DNA of 64,000 nucleotides from Cricetomys ansorgei (lineage: Eukaryota; Chordata; Mammalia; Rodentia; Nesomyidae): the NCBI GenBank assembly GCA_026225945.1, contig JAMJFZ010000770.1, positions 1,241,501-1,305,500 on the forward strand. The letters are read 5' to 3'. The first letter of the stretch is position 1; every line of letters starts with the position of its first letter. This document shows, piece after piece, positions 1 through 10,967 of the stretch. The position numbers and the translations under genes are program-made. The notes under the pieces are model-generated. The model saw nothing but the letters and a program-made list of their open reading frames with translations. It was not told where the DNA came from and did no database searches.

Positions 1-288
1 TGTTACTACTGACATTTGTAGGTCACTGTTTCTTTTGGCCTTTTGAAAGGGGTCTGAGTTTTAAACAGTTGTTAGGAATGACTGGGTCTGTTGGAAAATC
101 TGGTTTTGGAAATGATGAGGACAGCTGCAAACAAAGCAGAGGGGACTCAAAGGCCAGTGCGATTTAATACATCTTAGATGCGTTTCAGAGAAAACAGACA
201 AACAGCACAGAACAAAAGCATATGAAGTCACAACACAGAGGTCCAGATTCCACAGACAAATGTGACGTACACATCACTAGACTCGCTC

Positions 289-942
289 TGTATTAGCTAC
301 TTTTCTGCCGCTGTGATGAGATACCCCAACAAAAAGTACATTAGGAGGGAAAGTGTTTGTTAGAGATTACAGTTCCAGAAGGGATCTCGTTCTTTGTAGC
401 AGTGTGCTGCTGTGGTGGCTCAGCAAGGAGACATGGAATCATAATCACAGGTGCATACCCTGCCAGATTCAGCAGAGGGAACCACTATCCTGGCCAGCAC
501 CATGCTGGACAGTGGAACCCCAAGCATCTGAGCTCAGGTGTTTTTATTGATCCAGAGCTCCTCAGGTGTTCTGATAGCATGTGTAGATTGTTAGCAATCA
601 CCAGCCCCACATAACTCCAACACCTGCAAACAGTACAAAACACCAAGACCTAGGATAACCCCTCACCCAAATGGTGCACAAAACAGTTATTTTAAACACA
701 ACTAAAAATAAACTTCTACAACAGTTTTTCATGGTGGAAAAGGAACATTTCATCCCCACATAGGAATAGAACTGGAAGTAGAGCCAGGCTATACAGCCCC
801 AAAACCCACCTTAGTGACACTTCTTCCTGCAAGAGTCCACAACCTGAAAGCTCCCTAACTTCCCAAACTGCACTTCCAACTGGGGATCAAGTATTCAAAT
901 ACATGAGCCTATATGAGACATTTCTCATTCAAACCCAACACA
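289..942 (-). mobile_element. MaLR (MT/ORR1-type) LTR, interrupted
   Basis: Both ends match the rodent MaLR LTR read in reverse. The left end has the 'gctgtgatgagatacc' motif; the right end has 'cttcttcctgcaag', 'ctggggatcaagtattcaaa' and 'gacatttctcattcaaac'. The middle is displaced by a separate LTR at 395-723. The 5-bp string CTCTG lies at both edges, which may be the target duplication, although on the left it overlaps the expected terminal TG. Family assignment is from remembered consensus. Confidence 0.7.
395..723 (-). mobile_element. Solo LTR (ERVK-like) inside the MaLR LTR
   Basis: The segment starts TGTAGCAG and ends CTACAACA, so it has TG...CA termini. It is flanked by GTTCTT (389-394) and GTTTTT (724-729), a 6-bp duplication with one mismatch. 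The host LTR reads on across it. Read on the minus strand it contains AATAAA near 545-550 and aligns along its length to 20990-21373, so the two are copies of one family. No internal coding region is present. Confidence 0.7.
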
Positions 943-1070
943 CTCTGTACTTGTTCGCCAAAGAGTGCCTACCAAGAGCTGGCTTCCAGAGAACATTCAT
1001 GTAGGCACCTGTACTTTTGGTAGTTGGTGGTCTATCATATGATATAAAACTTACCTTAATATTTGTGATT

Positions 1071-1210
1071 GTTTGTTTTAAAGACAAGGTCTTACTATAT
1101 AGTTCTGATTGTCCTGGAACTCACTACACAGACCAGGCTGACCTTGAACTCACAGAGATTCACCTGCCTCCCAAGTGCTGGATTAAAGGTGTGTACCGGC
1201 ATGCCTAGCT
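1071..1210 (-). mobile_element. B1 SINE
   Basis: Reverse-oriented 7SL-derived B1: 'gtcctggaactcactacaca', 'gaccaggctgaccttgaact' and 'caagtgctggattaaaggtg' occur in the expected order. Diverged at the tail side (aagacaaggtcttac instead of gagacagggtttctc). Confidence 0.9.
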
Positions 1211-1374
1211 AACACCTTAATTTTGAGGAGGTTTTTAGTGTAAAAGAGAAGAAAAGACCATTATAAATGAAGGGGAAAAGAATAAGGAACACCCACACAA
1301 ATGCAAATGTAAACAGTGATAAAAAATTCATTTGTTTAAAGTGTTTCAGGAAATGAAGATAGTAAGTGGACATT

Positions 1375-1568
1375 AAAAGGAGTAATCTGAACCAAAAAAA
1401 TAAAAAAATAAAAAGCTGGGCACGCCTTTAATCCCAGCACTTGGGAGGCAGAGGCAAGCAGATCTCTGTGAGTTCGAGGCCAGTCTGGTCTACAGAGTAA
1501 GTTCCAGGACAGCCAGCATTACAGCAGAGAACCAAAGAAAGAAAAATAAGGAAAAAGGAGTAATCTGA
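1375..1568 (+). mobile_element. B1 SINE with 16-bp target duplication and A-rich 5' extension
   Basis: The B1 body runs from about 1415 ('gctgggcacgcctttaatcc') to about 1530, followed by an A-rich tail. The identical 16-mer AAAAGGAGTAATCTGA lies at 1375-1390 and 1553-1568, a clear L1-type target duplication. Between the left duplication and the B1 start is an extra A-rich stretch (1391-1414) that is not part of a standard B1. Confidence 0.9.
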
Positions 1569-1642
1569 CATAAGAGGATGAAATATTAGAATATCATTCT
1601 TCATATTAATGATGAAAAATATAAACAAATCTAAAACTTAAA

Positions 1643-1945
1643 TGTTGCTTGTACCCATCCATGGGAGCCTTCAGGCAAGGGGGTAGAGTTGGCATGGAGC
1701 CAGGACACAGACTCCGGGAGTCAGGTGAGTGGCAAAAGGCAGACTCAGTTTATTGCAGGGGAGGAAGTCTCTTATACCCTTCACCCTGCCCAGCTTCCCA
1801 TTGGCTGCCAGACTGCAGTTGCTGCTCCCTGGGTGTGTCTAGGTAGGTCTGTCTCTGGGCATGCCTGGGCAGGACTGTCTCTGTGTATGTCCACGTGGGT
1901 CTCAGGCCTTGTTCTGTCCAGTGGCAGGTCTAGTTTTCTCCTACA
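1643..1945 (-). mobile_element. Intact solo LTR (ERVK-like), 303 bp
   Basis: Flanked by the identical 6-mer CTTAAA at 1637-1642 and 1946-1951, with TG...CA termini. On the minus strand it has ordered U3-R signals: CCAAT (1799-1803), TATAAG (about 1772-1777) and polyadenylation signal AATAAA (1749-1754). A 6-bp duplication is usual for class II (ERVK) elements. No internal retroviral sequence remains, so it arose by LTR-LTR recombination. Family not named. Confidence 0.85.
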
Positions 1946-2034
1946 CTTAAACATCATGAATGTATAAAAGATAAAAGTCTTCTATGTTCTCACAATCCAT
2001 GAAATAGTGCTGTGTATAGTTATACAACTGTTTC

Positions 2035-2186
2035 TTTTCTTTCTTTCTTTTTTTTTTTTTTTTTTTGAGACAGGGTTTCTCTGTTGTAACCCTGGTTGTC
2101 CTAGAACTTGCTCTATAGACCAGGCTGGCCTTGAACTGAAAAATCTGCCTGCCTCTGCCTCTTAAGTTCTAGGATTAAAGGTGTGT
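2035..2186 (-). mobile_element. B1 SINE with T-rich tail
   Basis: The TTTC/T stretch (2035-2066) is the complement of the poly(A) tail. It is followed by 'gagacagggtttctctgttg' and the standard B1 order to 'aggattaaaggtgtg'. Confidence 0.93.
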
Positions 2187-2189
2187 TTT

Positions 2190-5100
2190 CTGATCCATAC
2201 ATTTTTTCTTAAATGTGTTGTTTAATGGAAACATGATTATATTGTACATGCTGTTTGGCCATTGTAGCGTCTCACTAAACAAAAATAGTCCTGTCAAGTC
2301 ATAGCCAGGGGATGACATCAGACATTTGGAAAGTAGAAATGTAATCAAGTGGGTATGTGCTGAGTGGCCCAGGAGGAGGCTTAGCGGCTCAGGAAGGGCT
2401 ACAGCTGGACAGAGCTTTGCATTCATCAACAGGGCCACAAGTGTGAAGAGGAAAGCCAACATTTACACTTAAATGTGGGAAGACCAGGCGAATTCCTGTG
2501 GTTTATGAGACGGAGTGCTTGAAGAAGATGACCCCAAGAAACAAGGCCGAAGTCGGGAGGCAGCTCCTCTGTAAGGGAGTTCAAATCCATTCACATTCAC
2601 TTTTAAATTTGTATGGTTTTTTTTTCTTTTTAAAAATGAATTTATTTTTGATAGTTTCCTAAACTCATCCACCCAACTAGCCCTTCCTTCCCTCTACCTC
2701 CCTTCTCTGACCAAGCCCCTCCTACCCACCCTGCTTTCTTGGTTTTGCTTGTTTCCTTTCTTTCAGTGCTTCATGTGGTCTCCTGAACTAAGGAGTACTG
2801 ACACACGCACATGGCTTCACTCTTTTTCCTTCTCTCTGGGTCAGTAGATGAATTCACAGTACAGGTTTGTACATCCTGTGAAACTAATGATTGTTTTTCT
2901 TTTGAATGCTTTGTGTTGGATTTATGCTAGGACATGGCATGAGAAAAATGGCTTTGTCATGCTGTTCTGTGACTATTACCAGCAGAGAAGAAATCTTCTT
3001 ATTTTGTTCTTAGAGTCCAATTCCACATTGAGTTTTCTGTTGACTTTGATTGCATTAAAAATGTCCATTCTACATGTAACAGGATTCTTCTAACCAGCCT
3101 TCAGAAATCCCCTTACAAATCCCAGTAGCTTTGGATTTGGTTACACAGGCTTTGTAATTGAGTTAGTGAGAGATGTGTTGATTTAGTATGTCTCGAATAA
3201 AATAGGCACTTGTGGTGGGAGAGGAGGGTAATGTATACTACAATCTGTACCAATTATTGTTGTGACATGTGACAGGGTTTTCACCGCTACCCATATTTCA
3301 AAAAAGACATATTTGGGGCTTTAATCCTTTCAACACAACCACAAAGGCTGTGCAATGCAATATGTGTCCACATGATTTCTATTACCTAAGCAAACAGAAA
3401 CATCCCTGCACTTTTATGTTTTTAAAAACTCAATGCAGCTAAAATATTAAAGTATATAGAGAAGCAATCCAGTTATTTTGTGCATTCTGGGAAACACTGG
3501 GAGAATTTTTTTAAATCTATGTCTACTTTGACTATCCTGTAATCATTAAATGAACACGCCATGGGGCAGCTGCAGAGCCAGGTGGCCATCACTTACCACC
3601 TTTCTTAATTTTCACTTTGACAATGATCTGACTCTCATTTCTGTCTCCTGGTTCATTTTGTGTGAAGCAATGGCCTCCACCAAAGCAAATGGGAAGTGGA
3701 GAGCTGAAAGCTTACAGTGAGTTTGGTTTTCAGAGAACATTTTGCATTCTCCCTGCTCAGCTCTCTCGTATCACACGGACAGCCTGTGTGTGGTTTTGCT
3801 TCTGTGATGTCTGTCACACCCCAGACAGCCTGATGCCTTATGGAGCTTATATGGCCAAGTTCATAAGCCAGTTAATTGACATCTGCTTAGTGTTGAGTTC
3901 ACATAAACAGCCCCTCCACAGCGTCTCCATCAGACACCAATGGGTGCGCCTACCTACTGTGTGTTCTTCAAACTGGATGTATGATGTCCTTCTGACCCCA
4001 CTGCCCAGAGCTGCGGAAACACATTGTGCCTCTTAGACTCCTAAGGCAGAAACTTACCTCTTGTTTCTCTGTCACTTTCTAGTTTGTCAGCTATCAAGTT
4101 CCACTGATTCTGTCTCCAGACTAGTTAAAAATCTTCCAGCACCCCTTTTCAGGCCTCTCACCCTTGGGCCAGACTCCATCACCTGCTCTCTAGTTACTTC
4201 TGGGCTTTCTTCTCAAGACAATTTCCAGTTGTGATCATGGTTATTTTAAAATCTCCCGTTTGCTTGATGACTTTGTTGCTTTAGGGTTTCATTCTTTAGT
4301 AATCTCTGCTCCTTTTCTCGATGACTTGATGTCTTCCTTTTGCAGTTTCCCTGTTGGGTGCCTGTGTGGTGCATCCTAGCTTGCTTAAGGTGAATGAATT
4401 ATGGTGCCACAGTGGTGTTCTACTGGGAAGGTCTGTCATTTGCCTTAGGGGGCATCTGTGATTCTTTGGGGAGTGCTGCCTCCTCTGTAATCCCTCTCCA
4501 TGCCCATCCTTCATCAGCAGGCAGTGAAACTGTTACTGGTGATTCATTGTTCATTAATGAGTGACAACTGTGTGCCGGACTCTTCCAGGATCCAGCAGGT
4601 GAAGAACAGATCTGTTGCAGCCTAAGGTTGAGAAGGTGGGAAGAGTAGCTGCAGTCCTCTGTAGGAGCTGAAGGTGGCCCTGGCTCTCCCTCTGCTTGGG
4701 TCCTGGGCTGAGAGTAGAAAGCCTCTTAGTCTGTTTTGGATTCCGATTTTTTTCTTGAAAATGTATCCTATTTGCATTAATCTTTCAGGAGTCTATTGCC
4801 ATTGCTATTTGTAAGTCTTTTTAAAGTAGGTGACCAGCCATGTTCTCGATCTAAGCCTCTGAAAGAGCCTTCGAGAATCTGGCCTGGCCGTCTCTCTAAT
4901 CCATCTCTCCCGTCAAATCCTCTTCATGGGATGGCTAGGGTGATAATGTCTCTCACTTCATGGGCCCCTTCAAAGATTTCCGAGTGCCCTTAGAATTAAG
5001 TCCTCGGTTCTCAATGCGGTCTCTGGGAACCCAGGGGACTGTGGCCTCAGCAGACCTCATCTAGGCTACTCTCTCTGACTCTCCTTCTTCTTCGAATGTT

Positions 5101-6210
5101 TTTCATTTCTGAAACAGGTGGGCATTTATGCCACCACAATGACAGTGTCCCAGCTCCCTGTTCTTCCCCTTCTCCTTCTCCTCCTTCTTACCTGGATTCA
5201 TGGGCCCTTTACATCAAGTTGGATCTTTTACTTGCCTCGGTCTGTTTTACCGCTGCATTTACTTATTCAGTAAGGCTGGTCTCCACTGCCTGTTACATGT
5301 TGTCCTGGAACAAAGCAAGGTATCTATGTCCAATGTCCAGTATGGTAACCCATGACTACATGTGGTCTCTGGACACTTGGAACATGCTGAGTGCAATGAT
5401 CTGGATTTCAAATTTTATTTCATTTAACGAATTCATATACATCTGGGTAGAAAGTACCATATTTAAACACATTGGAGAGCTGTCTCCATGTTGAGCTCTG
5501 TTTCTAAGGCAGCCCAATATTGTGAGATGACTCTTGGGTTTCTTGTATATTTGTTTTCTGAGCAAAGACAATGATTGTTTTTCCTTATGGGTTATTTTTT
5601 AGGGTATTTACAGAGTGAGTAGGCTTAGAAGATGCTAATAGTGTCGCGTTGTGGAATAAAGAGTGACCATTCTTATCACCCTTTGTAAAGCTGAATTCTC
5701 TATGTTCATAATTTCCTCGAATTGTGAAACCCGTGATAAGGTCAGGCCCCACTTGTCCTTTATTTATGGCACTACCTTGTGGGAACTGGGTTGGAGAACT
5801 GGTTGAATGCCCTCACTCTGACTCCTGCTATTGCCTGGAGTCAAAGACTCTCTTTTGTGTTTGATCCAGAAATTGTGTGTTCTTTGCCAGTAGCAGCAAC
5901 ACGGTGGCCTGTTCACTTATCTTCTCTTAAGAGAAAAATCTCATATTCTCCATAGTTCCTGATGCACAGTTAAAACTAAAGCTCCTAAGTAAATTTGCTC
6001 AGTATAGATTCAAGTTCATTCACTTTCTGAATGTTCTTTGTCTTCTCTTCCTGAAACTGCTAAGGAACATTCTGCGCCCACTGATGTTCTGAGCAGAGCC
6101 TTTCCCGTTTGTTAACAGAGTATGGCATATTGAGAGAAGTCTGAAGCACTGGGTTATGCAGCAATTGCAACTAATGTGGTGAGATGCTGTCTTTAATTGA
6201 TCTTCAGCTC
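2190..6210. other. No gene; mostly unassigned sequence
   Basis: I see no coding exon or RNA gene. 2850-3560 looks unique and repeat-free and may include a conserved element. 4810-4990 weakly resembles an L2 3' region ('aatctggcctggccgtctct'), too weak to call separately. The rest is not recognised. Confidence 0.5.
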
Positions 6211-6213
6211 ACA

Positions 6214-6580
6214 CATAGGTGTTGCTTTACAACCTTTCCTGCCACTGTGACAGGATGCACAACAGGAGGCACCTTGAGAGAAGGGCTTATATTGGCTCAT
6301 GGTTGGAGGGAATACAGTTCTTCATGGCTGGGAGGGATGATGCTTCACCGTGGCAGGAATGTGTAGTATTTTGTTTACAACCTGGTTAAGCAGGAAGCCA
6401 GAGAGACTGGGGCTAGAAGTGGGGCTGGGCTGTAAACCTCAAAACCCAATCCTCAGTGATGCACTTCCTCCAGCTAGGCTTCACCTGCTAAAGGTTTCAC
6501 AACCTCTCAAACAGCACCACCAGCTGGGGATCAAGGAGTCTGTGAGAGAAGTTTTGCATGAGAGCAACCGGTATGCATCT
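6214..6580 (-). mobile_element. MaLR (MT/ORR1-type) LTR
   Basis: Reverse-oriented MaLR LTR: 'cctgccactgtgacagg', 'cttatattggctcatggttg', 'cctcaaaacccaatcctcag' and 'caccaccagctggggatcaa' occur in the family order. The right end is truncated or diverged. Confidence 0.75.
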
Positions 6581-7293
6581 CAATAGAGAACTCCTAGGGT
6601 GCTTTTCCTTCTCATATTTACCAATGCAAATAAGTTCTTGGGATCAACTTCTTCATTAATGTGCCCTGTTACTTGGAAAAATCACAATGATTAAGATATT
6701 TTCCCAGGAAACAAAGAGAGATTTTCTTGCTTAATTTTCCATTATGTCTAAAAGAAATATTTTCTCCGAACACAAGATTTTAGATTCAAATGGCTTGAGC
6801 AAATATTTACTGAGGCCTTCACAGATCTGATCTCTTTGTAGAGGAGATCTAAGTGAGGACGGCTCTTTTGAAACAGTATAGTCGGCAGAAATGTTTCTAA
6901 GATAAGGCCATGGAAGGTCGAAGACCTTGCCACCGTGGATATTAGTTTTGACATTTTTCTCCTTGGGATTCTGGAATCAATTTAGCTAAGGCCATTGCAT
7001 TTGACAAACAAGTCAGAGTCTTTACTTGCTTTATTGCAAGGTATGGCAGATTGCATTTTCCCCAAACAGCCTTAGTAATATTCTGAGTTCATGGGTTCTG
7101 GTCTAGCCTTGCCATTTCCACAGAGAACTCAAACCTCCTTCTCTTTCCTTTAGTGTTGGGATTGACTTTGTGACTAACTCAGCAAACAGAATGTGGTGGA
7201 AATGATGCACAGGTCAGGATCAGGATGATATGGAAGAGACACTTGGCTTGAGTATCCACAGAAGTAGTTGCTAAAACATAAGTGAAGAATTAC

Positions 7294-7385
7294 CTTTCTT
7301 TTCTTTTTCTTTTCTTTTCTTTTCTTTTCTTTTCTTTTCTTTTCTTTTCTTTTCTTTTCTTTCTTTCTTTCTTTCTTTTTCTTTA
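7294..7385. repeat. (TTTTC)n microsatellite
   Basis: About 90 bp of TTTTC/TTTC repeats directly 5' of a reverse-oriented B1-like element, so probably an expanded SINE tail. Confidence 0.97.
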
Positions 7386-7399
7386 TTTTTATTTTGTTA

Positions 7400-7516
7400 T
7401 TTTTTTAGACTGTGTCTCTTGTAGCCAGGCTGGCCTTAGAACTGGTATGTAGCCTTGAACTTCTGATCTTCCCTTCCACCTCCTGAGTGCTAAGATTAGA
7501 GGTGAGCATCAGCTCA
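7400..7516 (-). mobile_element. Old B1-related SINE
   Basis: 'agactgtgtctcttgtagcc', 'aggctggccttagaact' and 'ccacctcctgagtgctaaga' follow the B1 layout but are much diverged. The microsatellite at 7294-7385 occupies its tail. Confidence 0.7.
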
Positions 7517-8188
7517 AGAGAGGTATTTTTATAATGTAATATTTTTTAAAAGTAAAGGTTATATAAAAATCAGAGATGAATAAGAATGTCAAAATTTTAG
7601 ATAAGAACAGGATTTGCTGTTGTATGACTCATAGGTTATAAAGTGTCATGAACTGTGATCTGTACAAGGTTGGTCTCCTCTGTCTCCCCCCCCCCCACTT
7701 GAAACCAGCCATCATTTGTGAGAAAGCCTAGACCACCGAAGGAAGAAGGTAGTGGTGTGTTGCTACTGCTGTTGGCTTCAGTAGAGGTCTTGCTGAGCAC
7801 CATCTGCAGGAGTGTCAGTGAATAAGCCTTCAGGATATTTCTTCTCCAGCCTTTGAATTTTCCTACTGTAACCCTTAGCATTGTAAGAAAGGACAAACTG
7901 TCCCACTGTAACTGCGTATCTGAATTCATAAGCACAGGATTGGTGAACATAATACTAGTAGCTTTACGAGAAGTTTTGGGGTCATGTGTTACATGGCCAT
8001 TTTAATGAACCACAGGAATGCATCTGAGTCAGTTAGCAAATGACATCCCCCTCCTCCCAGCTGCCTTTGTGCACTCTTGTCTTAGCTTGTTTGGTACTGT
8101 AAATTACAAAGGGCTAAAGAGACATGGAAATGCAAGTTAAGAAAGTAATCTGGGTTCAGGTAACCTAACTTTCCCACATCTACCTCCA

Positions 8189-8262
8189 GTGAGTATGTGT
8201 GTGTATGTGTGTGTGGTGTGTACATGTGTACATGTGTGCATGTGTGCGTGTGCGTTTGGGTA
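8189..8262. repeat. (TG)n-rich microsatellite
   Basis: Imperfect TG/CATG repeats forming the left edge of the rodent repeat at 8190-8615. Confidence 0.95.
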
Positions 8263-8508
8263 TGCATGTGCACATTTGTGGGGTGCATGTGAGTACACAT
8301 CTGTGTGGAGGGCAGAGGACAACCTGCATTTCTCCTTCAGGCCCTGCCAACTTTATTTTGGATATAGGTATCTTATTGGTCTGGAACCCAACAGGTAGGC
8401 TGGACTGGAAGGCCAGTGAGCTCCAGGGATCTGACTATCTTTGTCTTCTCTGCACCCAAGTTAAAAGCATGCCAACTCTGTAAAACATCTATCTGTCTAT
8501 CTGTCTGT

Positions 8509-8556
<48 letters not shown>

Positions 8557-8615
8557 ATCTATTTACTTATTTTTCACAAGGCAGATATTTTGCCCATTAA
8601 GCTATCCCCCTAGCC
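8190..8615 (-). mobile_element. Rodent interspersed repeat with tRNA-type end, class uncertain
   Basis: The order is a TG-rich edge, 'gtggagggcagaggacaacc', 'gctccagggatctgactatc' and a final 'cccattaagctatcccccta'. The last piece resembles the reverse of a tRNA-derived SINE head. The same layout recurs at 9565-9882 and around 16700-17460. A tetranucleotide repeat interrupts it. Confidence 0.5.
8487..8557. repeat. (ATCT)n microsatellite
   Basis: About 70 bp of ATCT units with a few ATCTGTCT variants at the left edge. Confidence 0.98.
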
Positions 8616-8679
8616 AATTATCCAGCTCTTATACTGACTCTAAGAGAAATGTTCACCACTAATTTACTATATGTAAACT

Positions 8680-9072
8680 TGTTATGGATTGGGTTTTGTC
8701 CTCTAAAGTTATGTTGAAGTCCTAATCCACAGTCTTGCAGACCACGATCTCTTTAGAAATCAGGGAGTCGCAGATGTCTTTAGTTTGGATGTGGTCGTGC
8801 TGGGCTCTCATGGGTCTGTAAACCAAGCAGCAATACACTAATGAGAAGATGGTTGCTTGAGACTGAAATTCCCTGAGAAGATAGCATGTGCTTGCAGTAG
8901 CTTCTACAAGGCAAGGAAACCGAGAGATTGGCAGATATCAGAAGCTGAGCATCCACAGAAAGCTTCCTCCTAGAACTTTCAGGGAGAGAGCAGCCCTGCT
9001 CAGGCTTGAGCTCAGTCTTCCAGCCTCCTGAATAGCAAGACAACAGGTTCTGTGGTTTTAAGTTACCTAGTT
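8680..9072 (+). mobile_element. MLT1-type MaLR LTR (old)
   Basis: Starts 'gttatggattgggttttgtc', then 'tgttgaagtcctaatccaca', and ends with 'cttccagcctcctgaatagc' and 'ctgtggttttaagttaccta', the order of mammalian MLT1-type LTRs. Heavily mutated. A 7-bp C run lies just beyond at 9111. Confidence 0.75.
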
Positions 9073-9564
9073 TTCAATATCTTCTTGCAGTTCCAGGAAA
9101 ATAATAAAGCCCCCCCCAGAGAGGGATTGCCTCGAGCTGTCTCGGGCAGCCAGTCTGTTGTGCCTCTCAAAGGCAAGATTTTATCCTTTCGTGTGGTAAC
9201 AAGTCTGGCTTTGCCTGGCACTCTAGCTGTGTGTAAGATGAATACTTGAGTCTTCACAGGTTCTGCCTGCTGCTTGACCATTTCTCACCAGAAAACCTAC
9301 TCTTTTGCTCTCTTTTCCTTCTTACCTAGAATTCTCTGCTAGTATTTGCTGTGGGGTAATCTCTCAGGAAACTCAAACTTGCTTAAGTAGTCAACTGTTC
9401 ATCCATGTGTTGTGTAGGTTGTACACAATTGTCACGAAACCTGTCTCTCCAAAGTCACATGACTTCTGATCTCTTTATCTGTTAGAAGCTGTTTGTTCCT
9501 CCCCCTTTCTACTTAAAATGTCTATTTATTTATGTCTTAGCTATTTTCTTTATTATTATTATTT

Positions 9565-9882
9565 TTTATCATTTGTGTGTAAATGCAGGTACACTTGTCA
9601 CAAGATTTGCTTTGGTAGTCAGAGGATAGGGTTGGGAATTGGTCCTCATCTTGTATCTTGTTTGAGACGAGGTCACTTGTTCATAAGTACATCTGCCAGA
9701 CTGGCTAGCCTGTGAGTGTACAGGATTATCTTGTTTTTACCTCCCTATTGCCTTAGAATCATGGGTTTATAGACGTGTGCTCCTGCATCTGACTTTACAT
9801 TGTTTCTGGAGATCTGGTCTCAGGTGGTTCTACTTGTGCAGCAAGAACTTCTCCCACTGAGCTTTACCCATCTCCCTAGTCT
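9565..9882 (-). mobile_element. Rodent interspersed repeat, class uncertain
   Basis: Same layout as 8190-8615: 'gtgtgtaaatgcaggtacac', 'cagactggctagcctgtgag' and a final 'cccactgagctttacccatc' that resembles a reversed tRNA-derived SINE head. Confidence 0.5.
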
Positions 9883-10014
9883 CCTAGTCCCTATTTCCTG
9901 TATTTTAATAGCATTTTTTAAGCACCACTCACCAAAAAGAGCATAAGAATACAGTTTAGGAAAGTTTCATAAAGCGAACATACCACCCAAAATGAAGAAA
10001 TAGAGTTCACCTAG

Positions 10015-10325
10015 TGTGTTAGTTCATTTTCTTATTGCTGCGCTGCGATCAAAACACAATAAAAGCAATTTGATGAAAGGTTCTTTGGATCACAGTTTGA
10101 AGGCATACAGTTCATCATGGTGAGTGTCATGACAGCAAGAGCGTGAGGCAGCTGGTCACATTGCATCTGTAGTCAGAAAGCAGGGAGCAATGAATGCTGG
10201 TGCTGGGTTCACTTTCTCCTTTGTATTCAGTCTAAGACCTCACTCCACCGGGTGGTGCTGCTTAGCCTCAAGATGGATCTTCCTATCAGTCAAGTTGAGA
10301 ATCAAGATTAACCTACAATTAGCAT
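10015..10325 (-). mobile_element. MaLR LTR inserted in L1
   Basis: Starts TGTGTTAG and contains 'gaggcagctggtcacattgc' and 'ttcagtctaagacctcactc', typical of the MT/ORR1 group. Flanked by CCTAG (10010-10014) and TCTAG (10326-10330), a 5-bp duplication with one mismatch, as expected for ERVL-type integration. Confidence 0.8.
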
Positions 10326-10620
10326 TCTAGAAGTTCCCTTTTGGTTAAAAATGCATCCTCTTTTCTAAAGTGGCCCCAAACCTGATTCATATACTGCGAT
10401 TTAGTTTTGTTTGCTTTTGAACTTTATATAAATAGAATTACATGGCACTTATTATGTATGCTTACAAGTTTCAGTCACGTATGTATGTAGTCCATTCCTG
10501 TTCATAGCTATATTAAATCTATTGGATAAATAGGCCAAAATGTATTTCCATATTCAATGGTTGACAGAGACATGGACAGCTTTCAGTTTGGTACTGTTAT
10601 GGATATTCTTGTCTGTCTTT

Positions 10621-10967
10621 TTTATTACTTACTTTGTTGTTGATGTGGTAAAATACCATGACCGAAAGTGACTTATAGAAGAAAGAGTTTATTTTTGCTT
10701 ATGCTTCTGGAAGGATGAATCCATCATGGTGGGTATGGAAAGGCATGGAAGCAAGTTGTAGGGTTGGCAGGAGGAGCAGGGAGTTGAGAGATCACGTCTT
10801 CAACTACAAGTTAACTACACACAGAACTGCAAATGGGATGAGGCCATAAACTCCGCCAGCAAAGCTTCACCTTCTAAAACTGCTTGTCCCCAGCAGAACC
10901 ATGAATCAGGACCAAGTGTCCAAAATACATTAGCCTATGGGGGACATTTCTCATTCAAACTGCCACA
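10621..10967 (-). mobile_element. MaLR LTR inserted in L1
   Basis: 'taaaataccatgaccgaaag', 'ccatcatggtgggtatggaa' and 'gggggacatttctcattcaa' mark a reverse-oriented MT/ORR1-type LTR. Ends in CCACA. A clear target duplication is not seen. Confidence 0.82.

Noticed and set aside
5096..5494. 132-codon plus-strand open frame, the longest in the window
   Set aside because: Low-complexity Ser/Pro stretch and no recognised domain; no exon boundaries or related sequence seen.
8082..8483. His/Thr-rich and Cys/Val-rich frames
   Set aside because: Translations of the TG microsatellite on either strand.
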